Positions 24,258-33,471 of a stretch of 64,000 nt of DNA are shown in pieces (the stretch's first letter is position 1; every line of letters begins with the position of its first letter). This DNA is from RGIG995 sp045542115 (GTDB lineage Bacteria > Bacillota > Clostridia > Oscillospirales > UBA644). The translations under genes and the position numbers were made by a program. The notes beneath the pieces were generated by a model, which worked only from the letters and a program-made list of their open reading frames with translations, was not told where the DNA came from and made no database searches. The stretch spans positions 124,001 to 188,000 of the forward strand of contig JAZQKK010000018.1 in assembly GCA_045542115.1 (NCBI GenBank), written 5' to 3'.

Positions 24258-26207
24258 ATGAGATTTGAAATTGCTCGCGTCAATGCGGATTCTGTGATTG
24301 ATTTTGCGGCCTTGGAACTGAAAAAATACTTGCGGATGATGATGCCCCGTTGCGGAGAAATCCCCGTGGTTTACCGTCCCGAGGCGAGAGACGGATTCCG
24401 TCTCGGTCTGATGTCGGATTTCGGGCTGGACCCTCAGGTGGAAGACGTGTCTTTGGACGACGTTATCTATTACGACTGTGATGCAACCGGCGGAATTATT
24501 GCAGGTTCCAATCCTCGCAGCGTGCTTCTGTCGGTGTACCGTTATTTGAAAAGCCAGGGATGTAATTGGCTTTTCCCCGGCCCGGACGGAGAATATATTC
24601 CCGCGGTGGAGGGGCTGACCCCCGTTTGCAACTGTTTTACGGCAGGGAATCGGTATCGGGGACAGTGTAACGAAGGGACTGAGACCCAGCCTACGATGCT
24701 GGACGCCATTGATTTTACCCCGAAGGTCGGCTTGAACATCTTTATGATAGAATTTGACGTTCCGAAATTCTATTATCAGCGGGCGTATGCCCACCAATAC
24801 GGCAATATGCCGGCGGAAGCGGAATTGTCCGATATGACGATTCTTCAATGGAAACGGCAATGTGAAGCGGAAATTGCCCGCCGGGGGTTGCAGTTCCACG
24901 ATATGGGACACGGCTGGACGGCGGAACCCTTCGGTTTCGATAGCAAAGCAGGGTGGAAACCGGGGGTTCTCAAAGGGGAAAACGCCAAGCATCTGGCAAT
25001 GGTCAACGGCGTGCGGGAATTTTTCGGAGGAATTGCTTTGAATACGAATCTTTGTATGTCCAATCCCGAAACCCGTTCCATCGTAGCCGAGTATGTGGCC
25101 GATTACGCCGAAACGCAGAACAACGTGGATTTCCTTCACGTGTGGCTTGCAGATGATTCCAATAACCACTGCGAATGTGATGTCTGTTCTCAAAAAACGC
25201 CGTCGGATTGGTACGTGATGCTTCTGAATGATATCGACCGGGCGCTGACGGTCCGCAACCTGGACACGCACATTGTCTTTATTGCTTACGTGGATACCCT
25301 GTGGGGCCCTCTGACTGAGACGATTGAGAATGAAAAACGCTTTAAAATGCTGTTTGCTCCCATCACGCGCAAGTATACCGAGACGTATGGGGTAGATGCG
25401 GATTGTTCCCAAACGGTTCCCTACGCCCGCAATCAGCTCAACTTGCCCAAGGGAATGGCGGAAAACCTGGCGTACCTTGCCGAATGGAAGAAGTCCTGGA
25501 AAGGCGAATGTTTCTGTTACGAATACTATTTCTGGCAGGCGCAGTACGTGGATATCGGCTCCGTTTACTTGGCAAAGATTATTTACGAAGACGTAAAAGG
25601 CTTGAAAAAACACGGAATCTCCGGAATTGTGGAAGACGGTTCTCAGCGGTCGTTTTTCCCCACGGGATTTCCCTTCTACGTTTACGGAGAGACTTTGCTT
25701 GACCCCTCGAAATCCTTTGAGCAGTTGAAGGAAGAATATTTTTCCGCCGCCTTTGGCGACGACTGGAAGACCGTGTACGAATATTTGGAAAACCTTTCTT
25801 GCACTTCGGACTTCGGGTTCTGCAAGGGAGAGCGTTCTCCGGAAAACGGAACCTGTTATTACGCTCCGGAACTGCGTCCCCGTTTTGAAGAAGTTCTTCG
25901 GCAGATCGAAGCTTTTGAACCGGTCATTGAAGCACATCTTTCCCAGGCCGTTCGTACCCGGTACGTATCTTGGGAATTGTTGAAATGGCATACCAAATAC
26001 GCCAAACATTACGCGAAGGCGCTGTCTTGTCTTTGCACGGGGGACACCGAAGGGTCGTCGAAATGTTTTTACGGTATGATAAAAGACCTTGCACCCCTGG
26101 AAAATCTCCGTCCCCAGGTTTATGACCACGAGCTTGCAATGACGATTCTCCGCCGGTCTCTGGATTCGGGAAACCGGGTGAGTTACAGCGAATTATTCGT
26201 GGAATAA
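24258..26207 (+). CDS. DUF4838-like glycosidase-related protein
   Basis: 649 residues from ATG 24258 with TTGGAGAG upstream. An N-terminal alpha/beta domain typical of carbohydrate-active enzymes (LELKKYLRMMMP...GIIAGSNPRSVLLSVYRYLKSQGCNWLFPG, about residues 15-110) precedes a TIM-barrel-like part with HVWLADDSNNHCECDVC, a signature I associate with DUF4838 proteins. No signal peptide, so probably cytoplasmic. Substrate unknown; the following GH2 enzyme suggests oligosaccharide breakdown. Confidence 0.82.
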   Translation: MRFEIARVNADSVIDFAALELKKYLRMMMPRCGEIPVVYRPEARDGFRLGLMSDFGLDPQVEDVSLDDVIYYDCDATGGIIAGSNPRSVLLSVYRYLKSQGCNWLFPGPDGEYIPAVEGLTPVCNCFTAGNRYRGQCNEGTETQPTMLDAIDFTPKVGLNIFMIEFDVPKFYYQRAYAHQYGNMPAEAELSDMTILQWKRQCEAEIARRGLQFHDMGHGWTAEPFGFDSKAGWKPGVLKGENAKHLAMVNGVREFFGGIALNTNLCMSNPETRSIVAEYVADYAETQNNVDFLHVWLADDSNNHCECDVCSQKTPSDWYVMLLNDIDRALTVRNLDTHIVFIAYVDTLWGPLTETIENEKRFKMLFAPITRKYTETYGVDADCSQTVPYARNQLNLPKGMAENLAYLAEWKKSWKGECFCYEYYFWQAQYVDIGSVYLAKIIYEDVKGLKKHGISGIVEDGSQRSFFPTGFPFYVYGETLLDPSKSFEQLKEEYFSAAFGDDWKTVYEYLENLSCTSDFGFCKGERSPENGTCYYAPELRPRFEEVLRQIEAFEPVIEAHLSQAVRTRYVSWELLKWHTKYAKHYAKALSCLCTGDTEGSSKCFYGMIKDLAPLENLRPQVYDHELAMTILRRSLDSGNRVSYSELFVE

Positions 26208-26353
26208 GGAACCTGTGAGAAGCGCCTTGTGAAGGAAGATTATAACCTCACCGTTCGGGAAGTTGACTGAAATTTTCCCCTTTGCCTTTGGACGAAATGC
26301 TCTGGATTGTCGGTCCGGGGGCATCAAAAAAAGATTACAAGAGGAGAAATTTT

Positions 26354-28495
26354 ATGAATTTGACGTGGTTCGGCCAGATGGAAGGGGTTGCGGAGCGGTT
26401 TCCCGTTTCGGTCCCGGGAAATATTCAGCGTGATTATGCCCTGTTTAAGAATTGGGGCGATATTAACTATGCCGACAATTGCGAAAAATACCTTAAAATC
26501 GAGGATGCCGTATGGTTTTACCATACCTCCTTTGATGTAAAAAAGAGCCCGGAGGAGCGGGTCTTTTTCGTGACGAAGGGCATCGACTACGAATATGACG
26601 TTCTTTTAAACGACAGCGTCTTATGTCATCACGAGGGGTTGTACACGCCTCTGGAAATTGATATTACGGACCTTGTGCAGGAACAAGAGAATCGGCTTTC
26701 CGTAAAAATTTACCGTCATCCCAAGCGGGCCGACGCTCCCGTCTGCCGCACGCAGGCCGACCGGGCGGTCAAGCCTCCGGTGGGATACGGATGGGACTGG
26801 CATCCTCGGGTCATCCCTTCGGGCATCTGGAACGATACGGATATCGTCGTGCGAAAGAAACATTATATCAAAGATCTGAACGTTACCGCCAATCTTTCCG
26901 AAGATTTTACACAGGGAGAGGTGTCCTTTGATTTTGCGTGTGACGGGACGACCGAAATCTGTTTGTTTGCCCCGGATGGGACCTGCGTTTACCGCGGGAC
27001 CGACCGGAAGGTGGCAGTGGAAGATCCGCTGCTTTGGTGGTGTAACGGTCAGGGGGATGCGAATCTGTATACCTGGACCGTCGCCTCTTCCGGGGAAGAA
27101 AAGCGGGGCCGCGTTGGGTTCCGCCGCATTGAGCTGGTGATGGAGGATGCCCATTGGCTGGAACCTCACGGATTTCCGAAATCCCGCAGCAATCCTCCGG
27201 TAGAAATTCAACTGAATGGGCGGAAGATCTTTGCCAAAGGGTCCAATTTTGTGTCTCCTGAAATTTTCCCCGGCGTTTCCGATGAAAATACCTATCTTCC
27301 TTTGGTCCGCCTGGCTCAGCAAGCCAATATGAATATTTTCCGTATGTGGGGCGGGTCCGGGATCCAGAAAGACGTTTTCTTCGATCTTTGCGATGAATTC
27401 GGGATTATGGTGTGGCAGGAATTCCCCCTGGCCTGCAACGATTACAAAAACGATCCTCATTATCTTGCGGTCTTGGAGCAGGAAGCAACTGCCATCGTCC
27501 GCAACCTCCGTCAGCATCCCTCCGTGGTTCTGTGGTGCGGCGGAAACGAACTGTTCAACGGCTGGTCGAAGATGACCGATCAGCATCACGCCCTGCGGCT
27601 TTTGAATAAAATTTGCTACGATCTGGATCGCAATACCCCCTTCCTTGCCACTTCGCCCCTTTCGGGGATGGCCCACGGGTGCTATCTTTTCCGGTATAAC
27701 GGGACAGAAGTCTATGAGATGTTCAACAATTCCCACTGCACCGCCTATACGGAATTCGGCGTGCCGTCCCTGCCTCCGGTGGAATACTTGAAGACCTTTA
27801 TCCCCGAAGAGCAACTCTTCCCCCCGAAGCGGGAAAGCACCTGGAAAACGCATCACGCTTTCGATTCCTGGTGTGCGTGGGACACGTGGATATGTCTTAA
27901 CATTATGGAGGATTATTTCGGAAAGATCTCTTCCCTGGAAGACCTTGTCCGTTACGGCGAGTGGCTTCAATGTGAAGGATATAAAGCCATTTTTGAGGAA
28001 GCAAGACGGCAGAAGCCCTATTGCTCTATGGCCATCAACTGGTGCTATAACGAGCCTTGGAAAACGGCGGCGAACAACTCTTTGCTTTGCTATCCCGCTT
28101 TGCCGAAGAAGGCCTATTACGCCGTTCAAAAGTCTCTGCAAAACATTGTTCCCTCCGCAAGACTTCAACGGTTCTCTTATCAGAGCGGCGACGTTTTTTC
28201 CGCAGAGCTGTGGCTTCTGAACGATGCCGACCAGTCTGTGGAGGACGAGGAGATCCGTGTTTCCGTGGAGATTGGAGGAAACGTGGTGGAGGTTCTGAAT
28301 TGGAAGGTGGGCTTCTGTGAGAAGAATACCAATAAGCAGGGCCACGTAATTCAATACGTTCTTCCCAAAATTCAAGGGGTGGAGAGCTTCCGTCTCGTGT
28401 TGGAGTCGAAGCATCACGGCGTGAATTCCTACGACCTGCACTACCAATACAAAGGCAATGCACCGGTGCCGGAGATCCCGGTACTGAATATGTGA
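26354..28495 (+). CDS. Glycoside hydrolase family 2, beta-mannosidase-like
   Basis: 713 residues from ATG 26354 (GAGGAG just ahead; the frame continues upstream without a ribosome site). An N-terminal sugar-binding domain (WFYHTSFDV, GIDYEYDVLLND, PVGYGWDWHPRVIPSGIW) and immunoglobulin-like domain are followed by a TIM barrel: MFRMWGGSGIQKD-like stretch, WQEFPLAC, acid/base Glu in CGGNELFNGW near 399 and probable nucleophile Glu in YTEFG near 465. No secretion signal. It likely removes beta-linked mannose or a related sugar from imported glycans. Confidence 0.9.
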   Translation: MNLTWFGQMEGVAERFPVSVPGNIQRDYALFKNWGDINYADNCEKYLKIEDAVWFYHTSFDVKKSPEERVFFVTKGIDYEYDVLLNDSVLCHHEGLYTPLEIDITDLVQEQENRLSVKIYRHPKRADAPVCRTQADRAVKPPVGYGWDWHPRVIPSGIWNDTDIVVRKKHYIKDLNVTANLSEDFTQGEVSFDFACDGTTEICLFAPDGTCVYRGTDRKVAVEDPLLWWCNGQGDANLYTWTVASSGEEKRGRVGFRRIELVMEDAHWLEPHGFPKSRSNPPVEIQLNGRKIFAKGSNFVSPEIFPGVSDENTYLPLVRLAQQANMNIFRMWGGSGIQKDVFFDLCDEFGIMVWQEFPLACNDYKNDPHYLAVLEQEATAIVRNLRQHPSVVLWCGGNELFNGWSKMTDQHHALRLLNKICYDLDRNTPFLATSPLSGMAHGCYLFRYNGTEVYEMFNNSHCTAYTEFGVPSLPPVEYLKTFIPEEQLFPPKRESTWKTHHAFDSWCAWDTWICLNIMEDYFGKISSLEDLVRYGEWLQCEGYKAIFEEARRQKPYCSMAINWCYNEPWKTAANNSLLCYPALPKKAYYAVQKSLQNIVPSARLQRFSYQSGDVFSAELWLLNDADQSVEDEEIRVSVEIGGNVVEVLNWKVGFCEKNTNKQGHVIQYVLPKIQGVESFRLVLESKHHGVNSYDLHYQYKGNAPVPEIPVLNM

Positions 28496-28528
28496 TTTCC
28501 GTAAAATTTCATTTTCAGGAGAAGAGTT

Positions 28529-29086
28529 ATGAAGGAATATTACGAGCTTACCGTGGCGGGTGTAACGCGCCGCCTTCCTATTTGCCCTTTAAACGAAACG
28601 CTTTGCATCGCCGGTTTCGTTATCTTCGGGGACGTGGAATTGACCCGTGCCTGTGCGGGGGAATTGCTGGCAAAAGCTCCGGAGTTTGACCTGTTGATTA
28701 CTGCGGAATCCAAGGGGATTCCTTTGGCCCACGAAATGGCGGCCCAGGCGGGGATGAATAAGTACGTTCTTGCCCGAAAGGCTCCCAAGTTGTATATGAA
28801 AGACCCGGTGGCTGTGGAGGTCAAGTCCATTACCACCGCCGCCCGGCAGACGCTGTATTTGGACAAATTGGATATGGACGCGATGGCCGGAAAGCGGATT
28901 CTTATCGTAGACGACGTTATCTCCACCGGGGAATCGTTGGCGGCTTTGGAACAGCTGGTGCAAAAGGCCGGAGGCAACATTGTCGCAAAAATGGCGATTC
29001 TGGCGGAAGGGGATGCCAAGGACCGGGAGGATATTGTTTATTTGGAAGTTCTTCCTCTGTTTGATGCAGAAGGAAATCCCCTGTAA
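28529..29086 (+). CDS. Phosphoribosyltransferase (adenine PRT-like)
   Basis: 185 residues. The PRPP motif ILIVDDVISTGES lies near residues 129-141, and LLITAESKGIPLAHEMA and ARKAPKLYM match type I PRTases of the APRT/XPRT group. It probably salvages a purine base with PRPP. AGGAGAAG precedes the ATG. The exact base cannot be told from the motif. Confidence 0.87.
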   Translation: MKEYYELTVAGVTRRLPICPLNETLCIAGFVIFGDVELTRACAGELLAKAPEFDLLITAESKGIPLAHEMAAQAGMNKYVLARKAPKLYMKDPVAVEVKSITTAARQTLYLDKLDMDAMAGKRILIVDDVISTGESLAALEQLVQKAGGNIVAKMAILAEGDAKDREDIVYLEVLPLFDAEGNPL

Positions 29087-29119
29087 TTTCTTTTAAAATT
29101 TGCAGAAAGGAGGAGAAGT

Positions 29120-31030
29120 ATGGGAACGGTTTTACAGGCCGACGGTTTGACGAAATCCTATTCTACCCGGGTATTGTTTCACGACGTTTCGTTTAAGGTA
29201 AACGAAGGCGACCGGGTGGGTATCGTGGGCGTCAACGGGGCAGGAAAGACCACGTTGTTCCGGATTTTGACGGGAAAAGAAGAGTACGATTCCGGCTATT
29301 TGACCCGGGAAAAAGGCCTTACCGTGGCGTATATGGAGCAGTACTCGGAATTCACGTCGGGAAAGACCGCTTATGAAGAAGTTTTGACCCAATTCTCCTC
29401 TCTGCTGGAACAGGAAGCGGAATTGGAGCAGGTCAACGCCCGGTTGGAATCTTCCTCGGACGAAGGGTTGATTCGCCGCCAGTATACGCTGTTGGAATCC
29501 TTTGAGCAAAACGGCGGATTGACCTTCCGGGGCCGGGTCCGTTCCACGTTGTTGGGACTGGGACTGACCGAGACCGAGATATCCCTTCCGATGACGGCCC
29601 TCTCCGGAGGGCAGCGCACCCGGGTACTCTTGGCAAAAATCCTTTTATCCGGGGCAAAATTGCTGTTGTTGGACGAGCCTACGAACCATCTGGATATTCC
29701 CTCCATTGCTTGGTTGGAAGGGTTTTTGGCGGAATACCGCGGGTCGATTATCGTGGTGTCCCACGACCGGTTTTTCTTGGACCGGGTCACCAACCGAACT
29801 TTTGAATTGGAGCACGAACGAGTGACCGTCTATGATGGGAATTATTCTTATTACAAAGAAAAAAAGGCCTTCGACCGCTTGACCTTGGAGCGGGAATACG
29901 AAAAAAAGAAGAAGGAAATTGCCCGCATTGAGGGGATTATCGCTCAGCAAAAACACTTTGGACAGGAACGCAATTACGTCACGATTCGCAGCAAGCAAAA
30001 ACAGATTGACCGCATCGCCGCAGACCTGCAAAAGCCGGAAGACGACCCGGAAAGTATCGGGTTTTCTTTCTGCGCCCAAACCGGGACGGGAAACGAAGTG
30101 GTAAAGATTGAGGGACTTGCGAAATCCTATGAAGACAAGCCTTTGTTCCGGAACGTGACCTGGACGTTATTTCAAGGGCAACACGCCTTTTTGGTGGGGC
30201 CCAACGGATGCGGAAAAACAACATTATTGAAAATTTTGATGGAACAGGAAATCCCCGAAGAAGGCCAGGCGCAATTCGGAGCCCGGGTCAAGGTGGGGTA
30301 TTACGACCAGACCATCGGAGATCTGCACGAAGAAAAAACGGTATTCGAAGAGGTCAGCGACGCGTATCCCCAATTAGGAAACACCGTCGTACGAACCGCT
30401 TTGGGCGCGTTTCTGTTCCGGGGAGACGACGTTTTTAAGCAAATTTCCGTCCTTTCCGGGGGAGAACGGGCCCGTGTGGCGTTGACCAAGTTAATGCTGT
30501 CCGGGGCAAATTTGCTGATTCTCGACGAACCTACAAACCATTTGGATATTCCTTCCAAAGAAGCTTTGGAAGATGCTCTTTTGTCTTATGACGGAAGTCT
30601 TTTGGCTGTATCCCACGACCGGTATTTTATCAACCGTTTGGCCGACCGGATTTTAGAGTTGAACCGGGACGGAATCGCATCGGTTCCGGGGAATTACGAC
30701 GATTACCTTGCTTTTTGCGAAAAACGAACTGTCCGACAGCAACCGGTGGGAGAGATAACGCCGGCGTCGTCCGTTCCGGCAAAGGAAAACGAGTACGTCA
30801 AAAAGAAAGCGGAACAGGCGGCTGCCCGGAAAAAGCAAGCCCGTCTGTCCCGGATTGAATCTGAAATCGCTCAAAACGAAGAAAAAATAGAAGAATTGTC
30901 CGCTCGGTTTTTGTTGCCGGAAATTGCCGCAGATTATGAAAAAGTAGCGGAAATTTCCGGAGAATTGGAGCAATTGAAGGCCGCAACCGATGCCCTTTAC
31001 AGCGAATGGGAAGCGTTGTCCGTCGATTGA
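29120..31030 (+). CDS. ABC-F family ATPase
   Basis: 636 residues with two ABC cassettes and no membrane segments. Walker A GVNGAGKTTL (about 37) and GPNGCGKTTL (about 360), signatures LSGGQRTRVLLAK and LSGGERARVALTK, Walker B LLLLDEPTNHLDIPS and LLILDEPTNHLDIPS, with the interdomain linker (KKKEIARIEGIIAQQKHFG) and a C-terminal coiled coil (about 555-630). ABC-F proteins act on ribosomes, either as translation factors or antibiotic protection. AAGGAGGAG precedes the ATG. Confidence 0.95.
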   Translation: MGTVLQADGLTKSYSTRVLFHDVSFKVNEGDRVGIVGVNGAGKTTLFRILTGKEEYDSGYLTREKGLTVAYMEQYSEFTSGKTAYEEVLTQFSSLLEQEAELEQVNARLESSSDEGLIRRQYTLLESFEQNGGLTFRGRVRSTLLGLGLTETEISLPMTALSGGQRTRVLLAKILLSGAKLLLLDEPTNHLDIPSIAWLEGFLAEYRGSIIVVSHDRFFLDRVTNRTFELEHERVTVYDGNYSYYKEKKAFDRLTLEREYEKKKKEIARIEGIIAQQKHFGQERNYVTIRSKQKQIDRIAADLQKPEDDPESIGFSFCAQTGTGNEVVKIEGLAKSYEDKPLFRNVTWTLFQGQHAFLVGPNGCGKTTLLKILMEQEIPEEGQAQFGARVKVGYYDQTIGDLHEEKTVFEEVSDAYPQLGNTVVRTALGAFLFRGDDVFKQISVLSGGERARVALTKLMLSGANLLILDEPTNHLDIPSKEALEDALLSYDGSLLAVSHDRYFINRLADRILELNRDGIASVPGNYDDYLAFCEKRTVRQQPVGEITPASSVPAKENEYVKKKAEQAAARKKQARLSRIESEIAQNEEKIEELSARFLLPEIAADYEKVAEISGELEQLKAATDALYSEWEALSVD

Positions 31031-31188
31031 AGATACGGATTGGTGCATCCCCCGCCTGCTTCGCAGATGGTCCGCTCGGTGCACTCTTCTTCGCTTTGTT
31101 CTCCGAAATACACTTTCACAATGACGTTTTTGCCGAGAGACGGGCAATATTTCTTCCGAATCTCGTATTCGTTTTCGTTTAATATCAT
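30997..31188 (-). CDS. Small Cys-containing protein, antisense to the ABC-F gene end
   Basis: 63 residues from ATG 31188 (GGAG 8 bases ahead). Four cysteines (KKYCPSLG, ECTERTIC, GGGCTNPYL) in the pattern of a small zinc ribbon; the middle (VIVKVYFGE) is strand-like. The last 34 bases overlap the end of the ABC-F gene on the other strand. No function recognised. Its ribosome site lies inside the ABC-F terminator stem. It looks real because the frame, ribosome site and Cys spacing agree, but it is short. Confidence 0.6.
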   Translation of the reverse strand: MILNENEYEIRKKYCPSLGKNVIVKVYFGEQSEEECTERTICEAGGGCTNPYLQSTDNASHSL

Positions 31189-31194
31189 AAAAAT

Positions 31195-31234
31195 CACTCC
31201 TTACGGGACAGTATATCCGCAAGGAGTGTTTTTT
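31195..31234 (+). terminator. Terminator of the ABC-F gene
   Basis: CACTCCTT (31195-31202) pairs with AAGGAGTG (31221-31228), extended by GG/CC, followed by TTTTTT. The left arm overlaps the ribosome site of the small minus-strand gene. Confidence 0.7.
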
Positions 31235-31345
31235 ATGTTCTTTTTTCATAGTTTTCGAAAAATCGGCTTTGTCAACCGTTTGTAAAAGAATTTACGGTGA
31301 GTGTGAAGATTTTTTAAACTAACTGAAACTTCTTTGAAAAACCTG

Positions 31346-31374
31346 TTGCATTCCAAGGGGGAAAGTGGTATAAT
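31346..31374 (+). promoter_or_regulatory. Promoter of the SipW/surface protein locus
   Basis: TTGCAT (31346-31351), 17-base spacer, TATAAT (31369-31374); 82 bases before the first start codon. Confidence 0.75.
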
Positions 31375-31455
31375 ATTTTACAGAATATAAATATAGATGT
31401 AAATAACGGCGTGAGCGCATTGAACACACGACATCATCGAGAGAGGAGGTTCAGA

Positions 31456-32169
31456 ATGAAGAAAACGCTCAACGTGGTAAAGACCGTCCTGGTATGGCTG
31501 GTGGTTGCCCTTGCGGTATTTATGATGATTTTCACCGTCGTTTCCGTGACGACTTTTGACCGGAACGACCGCAATCTGTTCGGATACCGGGCCTACATTG
31601 TCAAATCGGATTCTATGGCGGCCACGGACTTTAACGCCGGCGATTTGATTTTCGTCAAACAGGTCAGCGACTTTTCTTCCTTGCAAGAGGGCGATATCAT
31701 CTCTTACGTTTCCCAGGATACGGAGAATTTCGGGGAAACGGTGACCCATAAGATTCGTCGGAAGACGACGGATGCCAACGGGAATCCCGGATTTGTTACC
31801 TACGGTACCACCACCGGGACCGACGATAAACTCGTGGTAACGTTCCCCTACATCTTAGGGAAATACGAAGGGAAGGTGCCTGGGCTCGGACATTTCTTCA
31901 ATTTCTTACGGACGCCCCAAGGATATCTGGTTTGTATTTTCGTTCCTTTTATGCTTTTGATTTTATATCAGGGAATCAATTGTATTCGTCTGTTCCGTCG
32001 GTATAAGAAGGAGCAGATGGAAGCTTTGGAAGCAGAGAAGGCGGAAATTGAGGCGGAACGGGCGGAAAGTGCCCGGGTACTTGCGGAATTGCAGGCATTG
32101 AAGGCTCAATTGGAACAAACGCCCTCCACTCCCGCTCCGGAGGAACCGAAGCCGGAGGTGGAAGAATGA
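31456..32169 (+). CDS. sipW: SipW-type signal peptidase I (first copy)
   Basis: 237 residues from ATG 31456 (GAGGAGG ahead). An N-terminal membrane segment (about 8-35), catalytic Ser in YIVKSDSMAATDFNAGDLIFVK and catalytic His in VTHKIRR: the Ser/His (ER/archaeal) type of signal peptidase, as in Bacillus SipW, rather than the Ser/Lys type. A second membrane segment lies near 155-175, followed by an E/A-rich coiled coil with a proline tail, absent from ordinary SipW. It should process the exported proteins downstream. The 3' end overlaps the second peptidase by four bases. Confidence 0.9.
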   Translation: MKKTLNVVKTVLVWLVVALAVFMMIFTVVSVTTFDRNDRNLFGYRAYIVKSDSMAATDFNAGDLIFVKQVSDFSSLQEGDIISYVSQDTENFGETVTHKIRRKTTDANGNPGFVTYGTTTGTDDKLVVTFPYILGKYEGKVPGLGHFFNFLRTPQGYLVCIFVPFMLLILYQGINCIRLFRRYKKEQMEALEAEKAEIEAERAESARVLAELQALKAQLEQTPSTPAPEEPKPEVEE

Positions 32170-32717
32170 AATCGCTGAAAAAGATCTGGAACGTTGTTTC
32201 TACGGTCCTGGTCGTTCTCGTCGTTTTGTGTGCCGTCTTCCTGGTCGGCTCCCGACTGTTCGGCTTTCAGGTCTATAACGTAATTTCCGGGTCAATGGAA
32301 CCGGAATACAGCGTGGGAGACCTTATCTACGTAAAAAAGGTGGATGTGAATACCATTCAAAAAGGCGACGTTATTACCTTCGTCTTAAACGAAGACCTGG
32401 TCGTCGCCACCCACCGAGTCGAGTCCGTGGATGAAGAAAAGCAATGCTTTTACACCAAAGGGGATGCCAACGATACCCAAGACGCGGCTCCCGTGCATTT
32501 CAAAAACGTGATCGGCGTTCCCCGGTTCCGTATCCCCCTGTTGGGGTACGTCTCCGATTTTATTCAGAATCCTCCGGGAACGTACATTACCATCGCTGTC
32601 GGTGCGGTTTTGATTGTACTCGTGTTTTTCCCCGACTTGTTCGGTAAAAAGAAAAAAGAAAATTCAGCAGAAATATCATCCCCAAGAAATCGTAATAAAG
32701 AGGAGAATCCCCAATGA
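32166..32717 (+). CDS. sipW: SipW-type signal peptidase I (second copy)
   Basis: 183 residues. N-terminal membrane segment (residues 8-30), catalytic Ser in VISGSMEPEYSVGDLIYVKK, His in VVATHRVESV, GDAND box, second membrane segment (about 140-160) and a charged tail. It is closer to canonical SipW than the first copy. Start and stop both overlap neighbours by four bases (ATGA). Two tandem paralogues suggest different substrate sets or a heteromeric enzyme. Confidence 0.93.
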   Translation: MKSLKKIWNVVSTVLVVLVVLCAVFLVGSRLFGFQVYNVISGSMEPEYSVGDLIYVKKVDVNTIQKGDVITFVLNEDLVVATHRVESVDEEKQCFYTKGDANDTQDAAPVHFKNVIGVPRFRIPLLGYVSDFIQNPPGTYITIAVGAVLIVLVFFPDLFGKKKKENSAEISSPRNRNKEENPQ

Positions 32718-33406
32718 AAAAGAAACTTTTGGTTATTTCTCTCGCGGTTGCCCTGGTTGCGCTGATCGCCGGCGGGTCCCTTGCTTATTTTATGGACACC
32801 GATGACGCTACCAACGTATTTACCGTGGGAAGCATTGACATCGAACAGCACGAAGTGTTTGTACAGAACGCTCAGCTGCTCCCCGTTGTAGGGACCGACC
32901 CTGCGGATGCTAACGATAACTACGTGGAAAAGAAGGTAACCGTGGAGAACATCGGAATCAACGAAGCCTACGTCAGAACCTTCGTTGCCGTCCCCGCCGT
33001 TTTGGACAACAACGGGATCTTAAAACTGTACAACGGCGACCTTGCCACGAAGAAATGGAGCGCTCCTCAGCAGGTTGCTACCGGAGTCACCATTGAAAAC
33101 GAAGCGTACAACGTTTATTTGTATACTTATGCGGAAGCGTTGGCGCCCCAAGCCACCACGGCAGCTTGTCTGGAATACGTTTACGTTGACAGTTCCATCG
33201 ACCTAAACGTGAAGGCGAGAGATAACAACGGAACCGCCACCACTGCTTATTTCGTTGCAAACGGAGTGGAAGTGACCGATTTTAACGTTGCTACCGACCC
33301 GCTGAACGTATACGTTGCCACCCAGGCTGTTCAGGTGCGGGGCTTTGCGGATATGAACGCCGCCTTCACCGGAGCTTTCCCCAACCATCCTTGGGCAAGC
33401 AACTGA
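32714..33406 (+). CDS. SipW-dependent exported protein (TasA/camelysin-like) 1
   Basis: 230 residues. The leader ends in GGSLAYFMDTDDATNVFTVGSIDI, the SipW-type cleavage and mature-start pattern of TasA and camelysin. The mature part is predicted beta-rich (VEKKVTVENIGINEAYVRTFVAVPA), consistent with a TasA-like jelly-roll fibre subunit. The start overlaps the second peptidase stop. Confidence 0.87.
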   Translation: MKKKLLVISLAVALVALIAGGSLAYFMDTDDATNVFTVGSIDIEQHEVFVQNAQLLPVVGTDPADANDNYVEKKVTVENIGINEAYVRTFVAVPAVLDNNGILKLYNGDLATKKWSAPQQVATGVTIENEAYNVYLYTYAEALAPQATTAACLEYVYVDSSIDLNVKARDNNGTATTAYFVANGVEVTDFNVATDPLNVYVATQAVQVRGFADMNAAFTGAFPNHPWASN

Positions 33407-33471
33407 ATCGAATCTGAAAAAAGAACCTTACGGTTTTAACATAAATTTAATTGAGAAAGGAATATGCGAAA

